A stretch of 64,000 bases of DNA, taken from positions 486,275 through 550,274 of the forward strand of contig NZ_JAMQCO010000001.1 of assembly GCF_023702225.1 (NCBI RefSeq). Direction: 5' to 3'. This stretch comes from Aureimonas altamirensis (GTDB lineage Bacteria > Pseudomonadota > Alphaproteobacteria > Rhizobiales > Rhizobiaceae). Shown one piece after another: positions 43,684 through 52,798 of this stretch. The notes beneath the pieces are model-generated. The model was given only the letters and a program-made list of their open reading frames with translations. It did no database searches and had not been told where the DNA came from. Position 1 is the first letter of the stretch. Every line of letters begins with the position of its first letter. The translations under genes were made by a program, and so were the position numbers.

Positions 43684-44754
43684 TCAATAGCCGGTTCGCG
43701 CCAGGGCCTCCAGCCGGTCGCGATCCAGCGCCGCGAAGTCCAGCGCCGGCAGCAGGTCGTTGTCGGCGGTCAGGTCGCGCCCGGCCGCTGCCGAAAAGAT
43801 GGCGATCCCGGCTTCATGCAGCGTCGCCGGCCGTCCGACCACGCGGCCGAGGAGTGCGGTCGGATACAGGCCGAAAGGCACATCTTCATAGATGTAGCGG
43901 CTATCCATAGTGGAGGGGCCGGGCGTCACATGGCCGTTGCGGAACATCTCCTGATTCATGGTCGAAACGTCGTTTTCCGGCACATGGAACGACAGGGAGA
44001 AATGCTGCCGCACGGTGCGCACCGACAGGCCGAAGCTTTCGGCGATGGCCAGCCGCTCCGCATCGAGCGCCTCGATGAAGCGGCCGACCGCCGGCGTGAC
44101 ATGCTCTGCCTGCCCCCAGGTTTCGCCCTTTTCCATGCGCGTCAGGTTGAGCAGCGCGATGCCCAGGTGATTCTGCGGGTTCAGGTTGGACAGTGCGATG
44201 GCCATCAACCCGTCACGCGGCACGAAGCGGTCGCCGAACAACGCCGTCAGGAACCGGATCGCCGAATCACCATTCCAGGCGCCGAGCGTCGCGTAGTCGA
44301 TCTTCTTGCGCAGCGTCGAGACATTCACCGCCTCGTCGCCTGCCATCCGGCCGGTCGTCAATGTCGTGCCCCAGACGATCATCGGCGCCGATGCGCCACG
44401 CGCGGCAAGGAGCCGCGACAGATACAGCGCGCCGAACGAGGCATGCGAACTGAAGATGATGGGTTGGCCGTGGTCGAGATGGGGCGCCACGGCATCCAGA
44501 ACCATGCGATGGCCATTGGCCGGCAACGCAACCAGTACAGCGTCCTTTCCGGATACGGCCTCTGCGACATCCGACGCCACGGATACCGAAAATGTGCCCT
44601 CCACGCCGCCCTTCGCGGTCAACGGGGCGCCTTCGCCCAATCGGCCCAGGCGCCGGCCCGAGGGCGACCAGATGGTGGGCTCGTGGCCGTTCTGCGCAAG
44701 ATAGGCCGCCGTCCCGCTGGCGATCGCGCCCGCACCCAGAATTCCGATCTTCAT
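43684..44754 (-). CDS. NAD/NADP octopine/opine dehydrogenase family protein
   Basis: A 356-residue two-domain dehydrogenase. The N-terminal Rossmann domain starts 'KIGILGAGAIASGTAAYLAQNGHEPTIWSP' in part. The C-terminal domain has 'NPQNHLGIALLNLTRME' near residue 195, matching the opine dehydrogenase fold with its catalytic His region. Such enzymes condense or split a secondary-amine conjugate of an amino acid and a keto acid. It is divergent from a polyamine-type ABC operon, suggesting it handles what that system imports. The stop codon lies 3 bp from the MFS stop. Confidence 0.83.
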   Translation of the reverse strand: MKIGILGAGAIASGTAAYLAQNGHEPTIWSPSGRRLGRLGEGAPLTAKGGVEGTFSVSVASDVAEAVSGKDAVLVALPANGHRMVLDAVAPHLDHGQPIIFSSHASFGALYLSRLLAARGASAPMIVWGTTLTTGRMAGDEAVNVSTLRKKIDYATLGAWNGDSAIRFLTALFGDRFVPRDGLMAIALSNLNPQNHLGIALLNLTRMEKGETWGQAEHVTPAVGRFIEALDAERLAIAESFGLSVRTVRQHFSLSFHVPENDVSTMNQEMFRNGHVTPGPSTMDSRYIYEDVPFGLYPTALLGRVVGRPATLHEAGIAIFSAAAGRDLTADNDLLPALDFAALDRDRLEALARTGY

Positions 44755-44799
44755 GATTAACCCTTAATGGCGTTTTTGACATGGCTGCCCATTGCTGGG

Positions 44800-44828
44800 T
44801 GCACATTGTGCAACTAAAGGTTTGTGCA
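44800..44828. promoter_or_regulatory. Repeated TTGTGCA motif in the divergent intergenic region
   Basis: The 114-bp gap between the opine dehydrogenase-like gene and the ABC operon contains the perfect palindrome TGCACA-T-TGTGCA (44800-44812). A further TTGTGCA lies at 44822-44828, 16 bp from the first copy. Symmetry and position midway between two divergent genes suggest an operator; no regulator gene is next to it in the window. Confidence 0.4.
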
Positions 44829-44868
44829 TAATCTGAGCAACAGGATTTCGATCAGGAGAGATATTGAG

Positions 44869-45975
44869 ATGATTTTCGAGCGGCCGAGCAGGCGCACCAC
44901 GCTGAAGCTTCTGGGCGGCGCCGCAGGCGTGCTGGCCGCCCCCTACGTGATCCGCCCCCGTCCGTCCTGGGCCCAGTCGAACACGCTGAACATCACCACC
45001 TACGACAAGTTCATCCCGCAGGATTTCCTGGACCGGTTCCAGAGCGAAACCGGAATCAACGTGCAGATCCGCCTGACCGACGACCAAGGCAAGCAGTACA
45101 ATCTGCTGGCGGCAGAGGGCGCCAACCCGACGACCGACATCGTCACCGTTGTCGGCCATCGCTATTCGCAATTCCTGAACAGCAACCTCCTGGCGCCCAT
45201 CGACACGGGCCGCATCGCGAGCTGGCAGAACCTGATCCCGTCCTATCAGGACGCACCGTGGCTGCGCATCGACGGCTCGATCTGGGGCCTGCCGATCCTC
45301 GCCGGCTTCGAGTGCCTTGCGCGCAATACCGACTATGTCGAGGACGTCGACAGCTGGAGCGTGATGTTCGACGAGGAGAACAAGCAGGCGACCTCCTACA
45401 TCGTCAGCGACTTCCTCTCCATCACCATGAAATATCTGGGCGACGACGGCGATTACGTCACCTATGTCGACAAGCCCGAAGAGGCCCTGGCGGCCACGAA
45501 CAAGGCGCGCGACTTCCTGATCCAGAACAAGGACAAGGTGCGCCGCTACTACGACGCCGGCTCCGAAGTGCAGCAGATGTTCATCAACGAGGACATCTAT
45601 GTCGCGCAGGCGTGGTCCGGCCCGATCTCCAAGCTGATCATGGACGGCCATCCGATCGCCCAGTCCGTGCCCAAGGAAGGCACCTACGGCTTCGTCTACA
45701 CCTTCAACGTGGTGAACAACGCCGCCAATGCCGACAACGCCTACAAATTCCTGGAGGCGATCGCCGCCTCGCCGGAGGTGGGCGCCGCGATGACCCGCCA
45801 GTCGGGCTTCACGTCCACTTTCGCCGGCGTCGACACGATCCTCGACGAAAGGGAGCGGGCCGCTTCCGTGCTGCCGCCCGAGCAGGTCGAGCGGATCACC
45901 TTCTTCTCGACCGTCAATCGCGACATGAAGAACCAGATGCTCGACCGCGCCGTGGCCGAGATCAAGGCGGCCTGA
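44869..45975 (+). CDS. Polyamine-type ABC transporter substrate-binding protein (Tat-exported)
   Basis: A 368-residue periplasmic binding protein of the PotD/PotF family. The N-terminus carries a twin-arginine signal ('SRRTTLKLLGGAAGVLAAPYV', cleavage after SWAQ near residue 36), so it is probably folded before export. Mature signatures include 'LNITTYDKFIPQDFLDRFQSETGINV' in part, 'YGFVYTFNVVNNA' and 'NAYKFLEAIAASPEV'. The ATG at 44869 has AGGAG about 10 bases upstream. First gene of an eight-gene operon; the ligand may be any cationic amine. Confidence 0.88.
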   Translation: MIFERPSRRTTLKLLGGAAGVLAAPYVIRPRPSWAQSNTLNITTYDKFIPQDFLDRFQSETGINVQIRLTDDQGKQYNLLAAEGANPTTDIVTVVGHRYSQFLNSNLLAPIDTGRIASWQNLIPSYQDAPWLRIDGSIWGLPILAGFECLARNTDYVEDVDSWSVMFDEENKQATSYIVSDFLSITMKYLGDDGDYVTYVDKPEEALAATNKARDFLIQNKDKVRRYYDAGSEVQQMFINEDIYVAQAWSGPISKLIMDGHPIAQSVPKEGTYGFVYTFNVVNNAANADNAYKFLEAIAASPEVGAAMTRQSGFTSTFAGVDTILDERERAASVLPPEQVERITFFSTVNRDMKNQMLDRAVAEIKAA

Positions 45976-45979
45976 CATC

Positions 45980-46972
45980 GTGAGCTTGCAGGACAAAGCG
46001 CAGGCGGCCCCGCCTTCCGGGGTCGCGGCACCGGCTAAGCCGCGCTATGCAACGGGCTGGGGCCGGCTGATCGCCTCTCCCCTCTATCGCGCCACCCTCG
46101 GCGGCTTGAGCGACAGCCGCGCGGGGCGGTTGCTGCTTCTCTGTGCCGTGCCGCTGGTGTGGCTGGTCGTCTTCGACCTAGGACCCGTGTTCCAGCTCGT
46201 GCGCATCAGCCTCATGAGCCAGTACCCGATCGTGCACGACGGCGGCTCGGCCTTTACGCTGGACAATTTCCGCGTCTTCTTCGCGGAGCCGCTCTATTTC
46301 ACGCCGCTGATCCGGTCCGTGATCTTCGCATTCGCGGTGACCGCCGTGACGTTGGTGGTGGTCTATCCGGTCGCCTACTATATCGCCAAGATCGTGAAGC
46401 CGGAGAACAGGACGCGCGCCCTGCTCCTGCTGCTGATCCCCTTCTGGGCGGGCGAGATCATCCGCACCTACGCGGTGATCATGCTGCTCGCCAATCGCGG
46501 CGCGATCAACTTCGCGCTGCGCGAGATGGACCTGATCACGCGTCCCATCCCGATGCTCTACAACTACTATTCGCTGTCCTTCGGCGTGATCTACCTGGTC
46601 TGCCTCTACATGCTGCTGCCGCTCTACTCGGCGCTCGAGAAGATCCCGACGCCGCTGCTGCACGCCGCGGCGGATCTCGGGGCCGGGCCCTTCACGCGGT
46701 TTCGGCGCATCATCCTGCCGCTGTCGAAGGACGGTATCGTCTCCGGGTGCTCTCTGGTCTTCCTGACGACGATCGGCGTCTTCGCGACGCCCATCCTGCT
46801 GGGCGGCCCTTCCACCGGCCTGTTCCCCGAAACGATCGCCGCCTTCTTCCACGGCGCCAGCGACCGCTGGCCGGTGGGCGCGGCGATGTCGGTGGTGATG
46901 CTGGTCCTGTCTCTCGGCATCGCGGGCCTGTTCATGCGCATCGTCGGGCGCCGCACGGTGAGGTTCAGCTGA
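45980..46972 (+). CDS. ABC transporter permease (PotB type)
   Basis: A 330-residue inner-membrane permease with a long cytoplasmic N-terminus (about 55 residues) and six helices. The EAA loop is seen as 'LLHAAADLGAGPFTRFRRIILPL' in part near residue 225. It opens with GTG 4 bp after the binding-protein stop. Its stop TGA shares a base with the next ATG (TGATG), giving tight coupling. Confidence 0.9.
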   Translation: MSLQDKAQAAPPSGVAAPAKPRYATGWGRLIASPLYRATLGGLSDSRAGRLLLLCAVPLVWLVVFDLGPVFQLVRISLMSQYPIVHDGGSAFTLDNFRVFFAEPLYFTPLIRSVIFAFAVTAVTLVVVYPVAYYIAKIVKPENRTRALLLLLIPFWAGEIIRTYAVIMLLANRGAINFALREMDLITRPIPMLYNYYSLSFGVIYLVCLYMLLPLYSALEKIPTPLLHAAADLGAGPFTRFRRIILPLSKDGIVSGCSLVFLTTIGVFATPILLGGPSTGLFPETIAAFFHGASDRWPVGAAMSVVMLVLSLGIAGLFMRIVGRRTVRFS

Positions 46973-47763
46973 TGGGACGCCTTGCAGACGGGCCCCGCCT
47001 GGCCCTTTCCGCCGCCTACTGGCTGTTCGTGCTCTATCTTCTCGGCCCGCTGCTGATCATGACGGCGCTGAGCTTCAAGGATGCGAACTTCATCGCCTTT
47101 CCCATCGGCGACATGACGCTGGGCTGGTATATGCAGGTGGTGCAGGACCAGCAATTCCTGTCGGCGCTCTGGTACTCCATCCTCATCGCGGTCGCGGTGA
47201 CGCTGTTGTCCACGGTCGTCGGCGTCTGGATCGCCATGCTGATAACCGCCGAAGGCATCTGGTTCCGCACGCTCATCTTCGCGCTGGCCTGCCTGCCCGC
47301 CGTGGTGCCCGGGATGATCTCGGCCATCTCGATCCGCATCTTCGTCGCGACCCTGGACATTCCCACCGGCACGGGCGCCATCATCCTCGGCCACAGCATC
47401 CACGCCGTGCCCTTCGTGATGATCATGGCGCTGACCCGTCTGCGCACCATGCCGCCCAACCTGGTGGACGCGGCGCGCGACCTGGGGGCCGACAGTTTCG
47501 TCGCCTTCTGGCGCATCACGCTGCCCTACCTCAAACCCGCGATCTACGGCGGCATGATCTTCGCCGCGCTGCTGTCGATCGACGATTTCGTGCGCACCTT
47601 CTTCCTGGGAGGGTATCGCACCACCATCCCGATGCTCATGTTCGCCAAGCTCCAGAGCGGCCTGAGCCCGGATATCAACGCCATGGCGACGCTTATCCTG
47701 ATCGCGACCGCGGTCGTCGGCCTCTATGCCGAATATGCGACACGCCGGGCAAGGAGCCGCTGA
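46972..47763 (+). CDS. ABC transporter permease (PotC type)
   Basis: A 263-residue second channel half with six helices. The EAA motif 'NLVDAARDLGADSFVAFWRITLPYL' in part lies around residues 162-185, and 'SIDDFVRTFFLGG' near 203 is typical of the PotC subgroup. The stop codon is directly followed by the ATG of the ATPase gene. Confidence 0.9.
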   Translation: MGRLADGPRLALSAAYWLFVLYLLGPLLIMTALSFKDANFIAFPIGDMTLGWYMQVVQDQQFLSALWYSILIAVAVTLLSTVVGVWIAMLITAEGIWFRTLIFALACLPAVVPGMISAISIRIFVATLDIPTGTGAIILGHSIHAVPFVMIMALTRLRTMPPNLVDAARDLGADSFVAFWRITLPYLKPAIYGGMIFAALLSIDDFVRTFFLGGYRTTIPMLMFAKLQSGLSPDINAMATLILIATAVVGLYAEYATRRARSR

Positions 47764-48846
47764 ATGAGCAAGGTCGCCGAATTCGTCGACGTCACCAAAC
47801 TGTATGGCGGCGTCAAGGCCGTCGACGGGTTGAACCTGTCGATCGGGGAAGCCCAGTTCGTCACGCTGCTCGGCCCGTCCGGCTGCGGCAAATCCACCAC
47901 GCTGCGCATGCTGGGCGGTTTCGAGACGCCGGAGCAGGGACGCATCCTCCTTTCGGGCAAGGACGTGACCCGCGTGCCGCCCAATCGGCGCAACGTCAAC
48001 ATCGTCTTCCAGGACTACGCGCTGTTCCCGCACATGAACGTGCGGCAGAACATCGCCTTCGGGCTGGAGCTGAAGGGCGTCGAGTCGGCCGCCATAGACC
48101 GCCGCGTGCGCGAATTGCTCGACATGGTGGAACTCGGCCCCTTCGCCGAGCGCATGCCGACGGAATTGTCCGGCGGCCAGCGCCAGCGCGTGGCGCTGAT
48201 CCGCGCCCTTGCCCCGGATCCCGACGTGCTGCTGCTGGACGAGCCCCTGTCGGCCCTGGACGCGAAGCTGCGCCACCAGATGCAGGTGGAGTTGAAGAGC
48301 ATCCAGAAGCGGACCGGAAAGTCCTTCCTGTTCGTCACCCACGACCAGGAAGAGGCGCTGACCATGTCGGACCTCGTCGTGGTGATGAACAAGGGCCGTA
48401 TCGAGCAGATGGGCGGTCCGGAAGACCTGTATCGCAACCCGCAATCGCGCTTCGTGGCCAATTTCATCGGCGACACCAACCTGATCTCCGGCCGGGTCGG
48501 CAGCCGGGCCGATGGCAGGATATCGCTGGATTGGGGCCCCCGCCGCCTTCTGGCGCGGGCCGGCGCCAGGCCGCCGGCCGAGGGCGCCGAGGCCGAGGTG
48601 GCGGTGCGGCCGGAAGCGATCAGCCTGTCGACGACCGCGCCGGCCCTCGACAACTCGTTCCGTGCCAGCGTTCGCGAGCGCATCTTCAAGGGCAGTCATC
48701 TTTTGGTGTCCGTGGCGCTGGATGACGGCGCCACGCTGGAGGTGATGGCAGACCCGGCCAGCGCCGGAAGGCTGGACGACGGCCCCATATGGGTCGGCTG
48801 GGCCGCAGAGGATGCCGTCGTGTTGCCCGGGGCAGCGGAGGCATGA
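47764..48846 (+). CDS. ABC transporter ATP-binding protein (PotA type)
   Basis: A 360-residue ATPase for the polyamine-type importer. Walker A is '[10 protein letters not shown]' near residue 38, signature '[15 protein letters not shown]' near 138, Walker B 'LLLDEPLSALDAKL' and switch His in 'FVTHDQEEA'. The C-terminal TOBE domain follows 'FIGDTNLISGRV'. It overlaps the monooxygenase gene by 4 bp (ATGA), which ties the transporter directly to the enzyme genes. Confidence 0.92.
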   Translation: MSKVAEFVDVTKLYGGVKAVDGLNLSIGEAQFVTLLGPSGCGKSTTLRMLGGFETPEQGRILLSGKDVTRVPPNRRNVNIVFQDYALFPHMNVRQNIAFGLELKGVESAAIDRRVRELLDMVELGPFAERMPTELSGGQRQRVALIRALAPDPDVLLLDEPLSALDAKLRHQMQVELKSIQKRTGKSFLFVTHDQEEALTMSDLVVVMNKGRIEQMGGPEDLYRNPQSRFVANFIGDTNLISGRVGSRADGRISLDWGPRRLLARAGARPPAEGAEAEVAVRPEAISLSTTAPALDNSFRASVRERIFKGSHLLVSVALDDGATLEVMADPASAGRLDDGPIWVGWAAEDAVVLPGAAEA

Positions 48847-50336
48847 TGCCGGCGCCGGACGAAGAAGACCTCCTCCCCGATGCGGCGGCCCGGCTGCAGC
48901 GGTTGCAGGAGCGCATCGCGGAAGACCTGTCGCTGCTGAACTATCCGATCGCCAATTGGGTGCCGCCACGACCATCCCCCGATGGCCGCCCGGTTTGCGA
49001 CGTGGTGGTGATCGGCGCGGGCATGTGCGGCCTCGTGGCCGGCTTCGGCCTCCTGCGCGCGGGCATCACCAACATCCGGATCGTCGATCGCGCGCCCGCC
49101 GGGCGCGAAGGCCCATGGGTCACCTATGCGCGGATGGAGACGCTGCGCTCTCCCAAGCAGCTTCTGGGGCCGGCCTACGGCATGGCGTCGCTGACCTTCC
49201 AGGCCTGGTACAGGGCAACCCGAGGCGATGCCGCGTGGGACGCCCTCTTCCGCATCCCCCGCCCGATGTGGATGGACTACCTGGCATGGTATCGCAAGGT
49301 CCTGGCCCTGCCGGTGGAAAGCGGCATCGACGTGACGCGCATCGCACCGCGTGCGGACGGGCTGTTCGAGCTGGAGGTCGCCGGGGGCGCGGGCGAGCCC
49401 ATCCTGACTCGCCGCGTGGTCATGGCCGGCGGCCGCGAGGGCCTCGGCCGGCCAACCGTTCCGGGATTCGTCGACGGCCTGCCGCGCGACCGTTGGGCCC
49501 ATTCGTCCGAGACGATCGATTTCGCCGCCCTTGCCGGCAAGCGCGTCGTCGTCATCGGCGTCGGCGCTTCGGCGGTGGACAATGCCGCGACGGCGCTCGA
49601 GGCCGGCGCGCAGGAGGTGCGCCTTCTGGCACGCCGGCCGGCAATGCCCACAGTGAACAAGCTGATGGGCGTCGGCTCCTATGGGCTGACCGCGGGCTTC
49701 CCGACGCTGTCGCCGGAATGGCGCTGGCGCATCATGGCCTATTCCAACCGCCAGCAGACACCCGCTCCCAGCAATTCGACGCGCCGCGTCAGCCGGCACG
49801 CCAACGCCTTCTTCCACTTTTCCGCCGGCATCGCCGGCGCGGAAGAGGTGGATGGACAGGTCGTGCTGACGACGGTCACGGGCCGACGCTTCGCCACCGA
49901 TTTCGTCATCCTCGGCACGGGCTTCACCGTGGATGTACGGTCCCGGCCGGAGATCGCGCAGTTCGCCGATGCCATCGCCACCTGGGAAGACAGGTTCACC
50001 CCGCCGCCCGAGGATGCCGACGCATCGCTGGCCGCGTTTCCCTGGCTTGCCGAGGATTTCTCCTTCACCGAGAAGTCGCCCGGCACGGCCCCTTTCCTCA
50101 AGCGGCTGCACTGCTTCAATTTCAGCGCATCCCTTAGCCTCGGCAAGGTTTCGGGCGACATACCCGCCATCAGCGAAGGGGCGCAATGGCTGGCGCGCGG
50201 CATTTCCGCAGCGCTGTTCGACGACGATATCGACGTCCATTGGCAGGCGCTTCTGGCCTACGAGAAGCCGGAGCTCGTCGGCGACGAATGGAGCGATGCG
50301 GACGCCGAGCCGGCGCCGGCGGCGCGCTCGGCCTGA
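48843..50336 (+). CDS. FAD/NAD(P)-dependent flavoprotein monooxygenase
   Basis: A 497-residue flavoprotein. It has the FAD site 'VVVIGAGMCGLVAGFGLL' near residue 49 and a second Rossmann site 'VVVIGVGASAVDNAATAL' near 236, the layout of class B flavin monooxygenases (FMO, Baeyer-Villiger and N-hydroxylating enzymes). 'DFVILGTGFTVDV' near 355 matches the late ATG-type motif. Fused by translational coupling to an amine-type importer, it probably oxidises the imported compound; the substrate is unknown. Confidence 0.82.
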   Translation: MMPAPDEEDLLPDAAARLQRLQERIAEDLSLLNYPIANWVPPRPSPDGRPVCDVVVIGAGMCGLVAGFGLLRAGITNIRIVDRAPAGREGPWVTYARMETLRSPKQLLGPAYGMASLTFQAWYRATRGDAAWDALFRIPRPMWMDYLAWYRKVLALPVESGIDVTRIAPRADGLFELEVAGGAGEPILTRRVVMAGGREGLGRPTVPGFVDGLPRDRWAHSSETIDFAALAGKRVVVIGVGASAVDNAATALEAGAQEVRLLARRPAMPTVNKLMGVGSYGLTAGFPTLSPEWRWRIMAYSNRQQTPAPSNSTRRVSRHANAFFHFSAGIAGAEEVDGQVVLTTVTGRRFATDFVILGTGFTVDVRSRPEIAQFADAIATWEDRFTPPPEDADASLAAFPWLAEDFSFTEKSPGTAPFLKRLHCFNFSASLSLGKVSGDIPAISEGAQWLARGISAALFDDDIDVHWQALLAYEKPELVGDEWSDADAEPAPAARSA

Positions 50337-50373
50337 GGCCGGGTCGCGGAAACAGGGACAAGGAAGAACGACA

Positions 50374-50853
50374 ATGGAAGACGCCATCGACAGGATCGCC
50401 TCCATCGCGGAGGGGTCGGACCTGTTCGACCTGCGTGGCGAGCGGGAGACGATCCTGCGCCTCAGCCAGACGAGTTTCGTCGCCAGCCTGACGCCGGAGG
50501 ACGAGGGCGACCTGCCCAAGGCCGTGCGTGCGGCGCTTGCGGCACGCATGGCGCGGATGCTGCGGGACGACGCGGCGGCCGCGCTCTATGACGCGATGAT
50601 CGGCGATGCCGACGCGGAGATACGCGCGCTGGCCGACCCTGCCCATAGGCCGCAGGACGCCCGGTTCGCCGTCATGGCCGCGCGCACCGACACGCTGACG
50701 CTGAAGCCCGAAACCGCGACGCGCAGCGACGTGACGGCGCTCGAGGACGCCGGCCTGTCGACACGGACGATCGTCTCGCTGACGGGGTTGATCGCCTTCG
50801 TCAACTACCAGCTGCGCGTGGCCGCCGGCCTGCGCGCCTTCAGGGGACACTGA
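50374..50853 (+). CDS. CMD-domain protein without catalytic cysteines
   Basis: A 159-residue protein like the carboxymuconolactone-decarboxylase-domain proteins that travel next to an alkylhydroperoxidase-like partner. It is helical throughout ('ALEDAGLSTRTIVSLTGLIAFVNYQLRVAAGL' in part gives the fold) and contains no cysteine at all. It cannot use the CxxC peroxidase chemistry of AhpD. It may be a structural or substrate-binding partner of the next gene, 1 bp downstream. Confidence 0.75.
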   Translation: MEDAIDRIASIAEGSDLFDLRGERETILRLSQTSFVASLTPEDEGDLPKAVRAALAARMARMLRDDAAAALYDAMIGDADAEIRALADPAHRPQDARFAVMAARTDTLTLKPETATRSDVTALEDAGLSTRTIVSLTGLIAFVNYQLRVAAGLRAFRGH

Positions 50854-50854
50854 C

Positions 50855-51430
50855 ATGAGCCGGAGCCTTGACGATTTTACGCTGGACCCGGTCGGCTGGC
50901 GGCCCTACGTGCAGCCCGTCTCTCTGGATGCGGCCACCGACGCGCAGAAGGATGCGCTCAAGGTCACGCCGTCCAACCGCAAGGTTTCGGACTACGTGCT
51001 GGTGCTGGCCCACGATCCCGAGATGCTCGCCGAGCGCACCCCGCTCTTCAACGACATCATGTATGCTCCGGGCGGCCTGTCGCGCGGCGAGCGGGAGCTG
51101 GGCTCGCTTGCGGCCTCCGTTCTGAACCACTGCATCTACTGCGCTTATGTGCACGCCACGCGCTATATCGGCGAGACCGGCAAGCGCGATGTGGTCGAGG
51201 CCATCTATGCCGACAAGGATAAGGCCGCGCTTCCCGCGCGCGAGCAGGCGATCCTGGATTATTCCGTCAAGCTGACGCGCGCGCCGCACGATCTTTCGGA
51301 GGCCGACACGCAATCGCTGCGCGACGTCGGCCTTTCGGAGCTCGAGATCCTGGACCTGATCCATGCCGTGGCGATCTTCGGATGGGCCAACCGGCTGATG
51401 CACACCCTGGGCGAAGCGATCGAGGGGTGA
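50855..51430 (+). CDS. AhpD-like alkylhydroperoxidase (CMD family)
   Basis: A 191-residue protein with an intact AhpD-type active site, 'NHCIYCAYVHATRY' (about residues 90-103: CxxC followed by His). Upstream 'RGERELGSLAASVL' supplies the conserved Glu of the proton relay. Such proteins reduce peroxides or act as thiol-disulfide carriers. Pairing with a cysteine-free CMD partner and a flavin monooxygenase suggests removal of a peroxide or reactive intermediate produced there. Confidence 0.85.
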   Translation: MSRSLDDFTLDPVGWRPYVQPVSLDAATDAQKDALKVTPSNRKVSDYVLVLAHDPEMLAERTPLFNDIMYAPGGLSRGERELGSLAASVLNHCIYCAYVHATRYIGETGKRDVVEAIYADKDKAALPAREQAILDYSVKLTRAPHDLSEADTQSLRDVGLSELEILDLIHAVAIFGWANRLMHTLGEAIEG

Positions 51431-52791
51431 CCGCCGACCTGCCCGACCGCAGCGGCGAGGGCGTGGCGGGCATGGCCGCGCCGCGCCCGTTCGCCGTCAC
51501 GCACCGCTCCGTCCTGGCGATCGCCCTGCCGATGATGCTGACGCATCTGTCGACGCCGCTCGTCGGGCTCGTGTCGACCGGCGTCATCGGGCAACTCGGC
51601 AATGCGGCGCTGGTGGGCGGCGTCGCCCTGGCCGCCGTGGTCTTCGACGTCGTCTTCGTCTCGTGCAACTTCCTGCGCGGAGCCACGACGGGGTTCACCG
51701 CGCAGGCCGTCGGCGCCGGCGACAGGACCGAAGAGCAGACGATGCTGGCGGGCGGCATCCTGATCGCACTCGCCATCGGCCTCGCCCTGCTGGTGCTGCA
51801 TGCGCCCATCGGGCGGTTGGGCCTGTCTCTGCTCGGCGCGCAAGGCGCCGTTGCGGACGCGGCGCAAACCTATTTTGCCATCCGCATCTGGTCCGCCCCT
51901 TTCGTTCTGTTCAACTACGTCGTCTTCGGGTGGATTCTCGGGCGCGGAGAAGCCTTCCTTGCCCTGGCCCTGCAGACGCTGCTCAACGGCCTGGGCATCG
52001 GCCTCGCACTCTGGCTGGTGCTGGCCCAGGGGCATGGCGTGGCCGGTGCGGCGTGGGCGACACTGGTGGCCGAGGCGGTTACCGCGCTGGCCGGCGCCGT
52101 GATCGTCTTCTTCAGGACCGACCGGCGGCACTGGCATCTGGCTTTGCTCCGCGACGGTTTCCGGGTTCGCAGGCTGTTCGGCGTCAATGCCGACATGATG
52201 GTGCGCTCCATCGCTCTGCTTCTCGGCATCTCCTTCTTCACGCGGGAAAGCGGACAGTTCGGCACGGACGTCCTCGCCGCCAACACGATCCTGCTGCGCT
52301 ACTACTTCCTGGCGGTTTCGTTTCTGGACGGCGTCGCGGCGGCGGCCGAGCAGCTGGCCGGCCGTTCCGTCGGCGCGCGTTACCGACCCGCCTTCGAGCG
52401 TACTGTGCGGCTGACGACGCTCTGGGGCGTCGGGTTCGCCGTCGCCATGGCGGCGGCCATCCTTCTCACCGGGCCCTCGGTCATCGCATTGATGGCGCCG
52501 ACACCGGCGGTCGAGGCGGCTGCACTCACCTTCCTGCCCTGGGCGGTGGCGTTGCCGCTGTCGGGGGTGATCGCCTTCCAGATGGACGGCATCTTCATCG
52601 GGGCGACATGGTCGCGCGAGATGCGCAACATGATGCTGGCGTCCCTCGCCATCTACATCGCGGCGGAATCCGTGCTGACGCCCCATTGGGGCAATCACGG
52701 CCTGTGGTTGTCCCTGCTCATCTTCCAGGGCGCGCGCAGTGTTTTCTTCCGGCTGTGGATGATACGCCTCGTGCCGCGCACCTTCGGCTGA
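51427..52791 (+). CDS. MATE-family efflux transporter
   Basis: A 454-residue, twelve-helix multidrug/toxic-compound exporter of the DinF-like branch ('IALPMMLTHLSTPLVGLVSTGVIGQLGNAAL' in part, 'FLRGATTGFTAQAVGAGD'). The GTG at 51427 overlaps the preceding stop as GTGA, so it is translated with the operon. As the last gene it could export a toxic product of the oxidation steps. Confidence 0.88.
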   Translation: MTADLPDRSGEGVAGMAAPRPFAVTHRSVLAIALPMMLTHLSTPLVGLVSTGVIGQLGNAALVGGVALAAVVFDVVFVSCNFLRGATTGFTAQAVGAGDRTEEQTMLAGGILIALAIGLALLVLHAPIGRLGLSLLGAQGAVADAAQTYFAIRIWSAPFVLFNYVVFGWILGRGEAFLALALQTLLNGLGIGLALWLVLAQGHGVAGAAWATLVAEAVTALAGAVIVFFRTDRRHWHLALLRDGFRVRRLFGVNADMMVRSIALLLGISFFTRESGQFGTDVLAANTILLRYYFLAVSFLDGVAAAAEQLAGRSVGARYRPAFERTVRLTTLWGVGFAVAMAAAILLTGPSVIALMAPTPAVEAAALTFLPWAVALPLSGVIAFQMDGIFIGATWSREMRNMMLASLAIYIAAESVLTPHWGNHGLWLSLLIFQGARSVFFRLWMIRLVPRTFG

Positions 52792-52798
52792 TCCGCGA

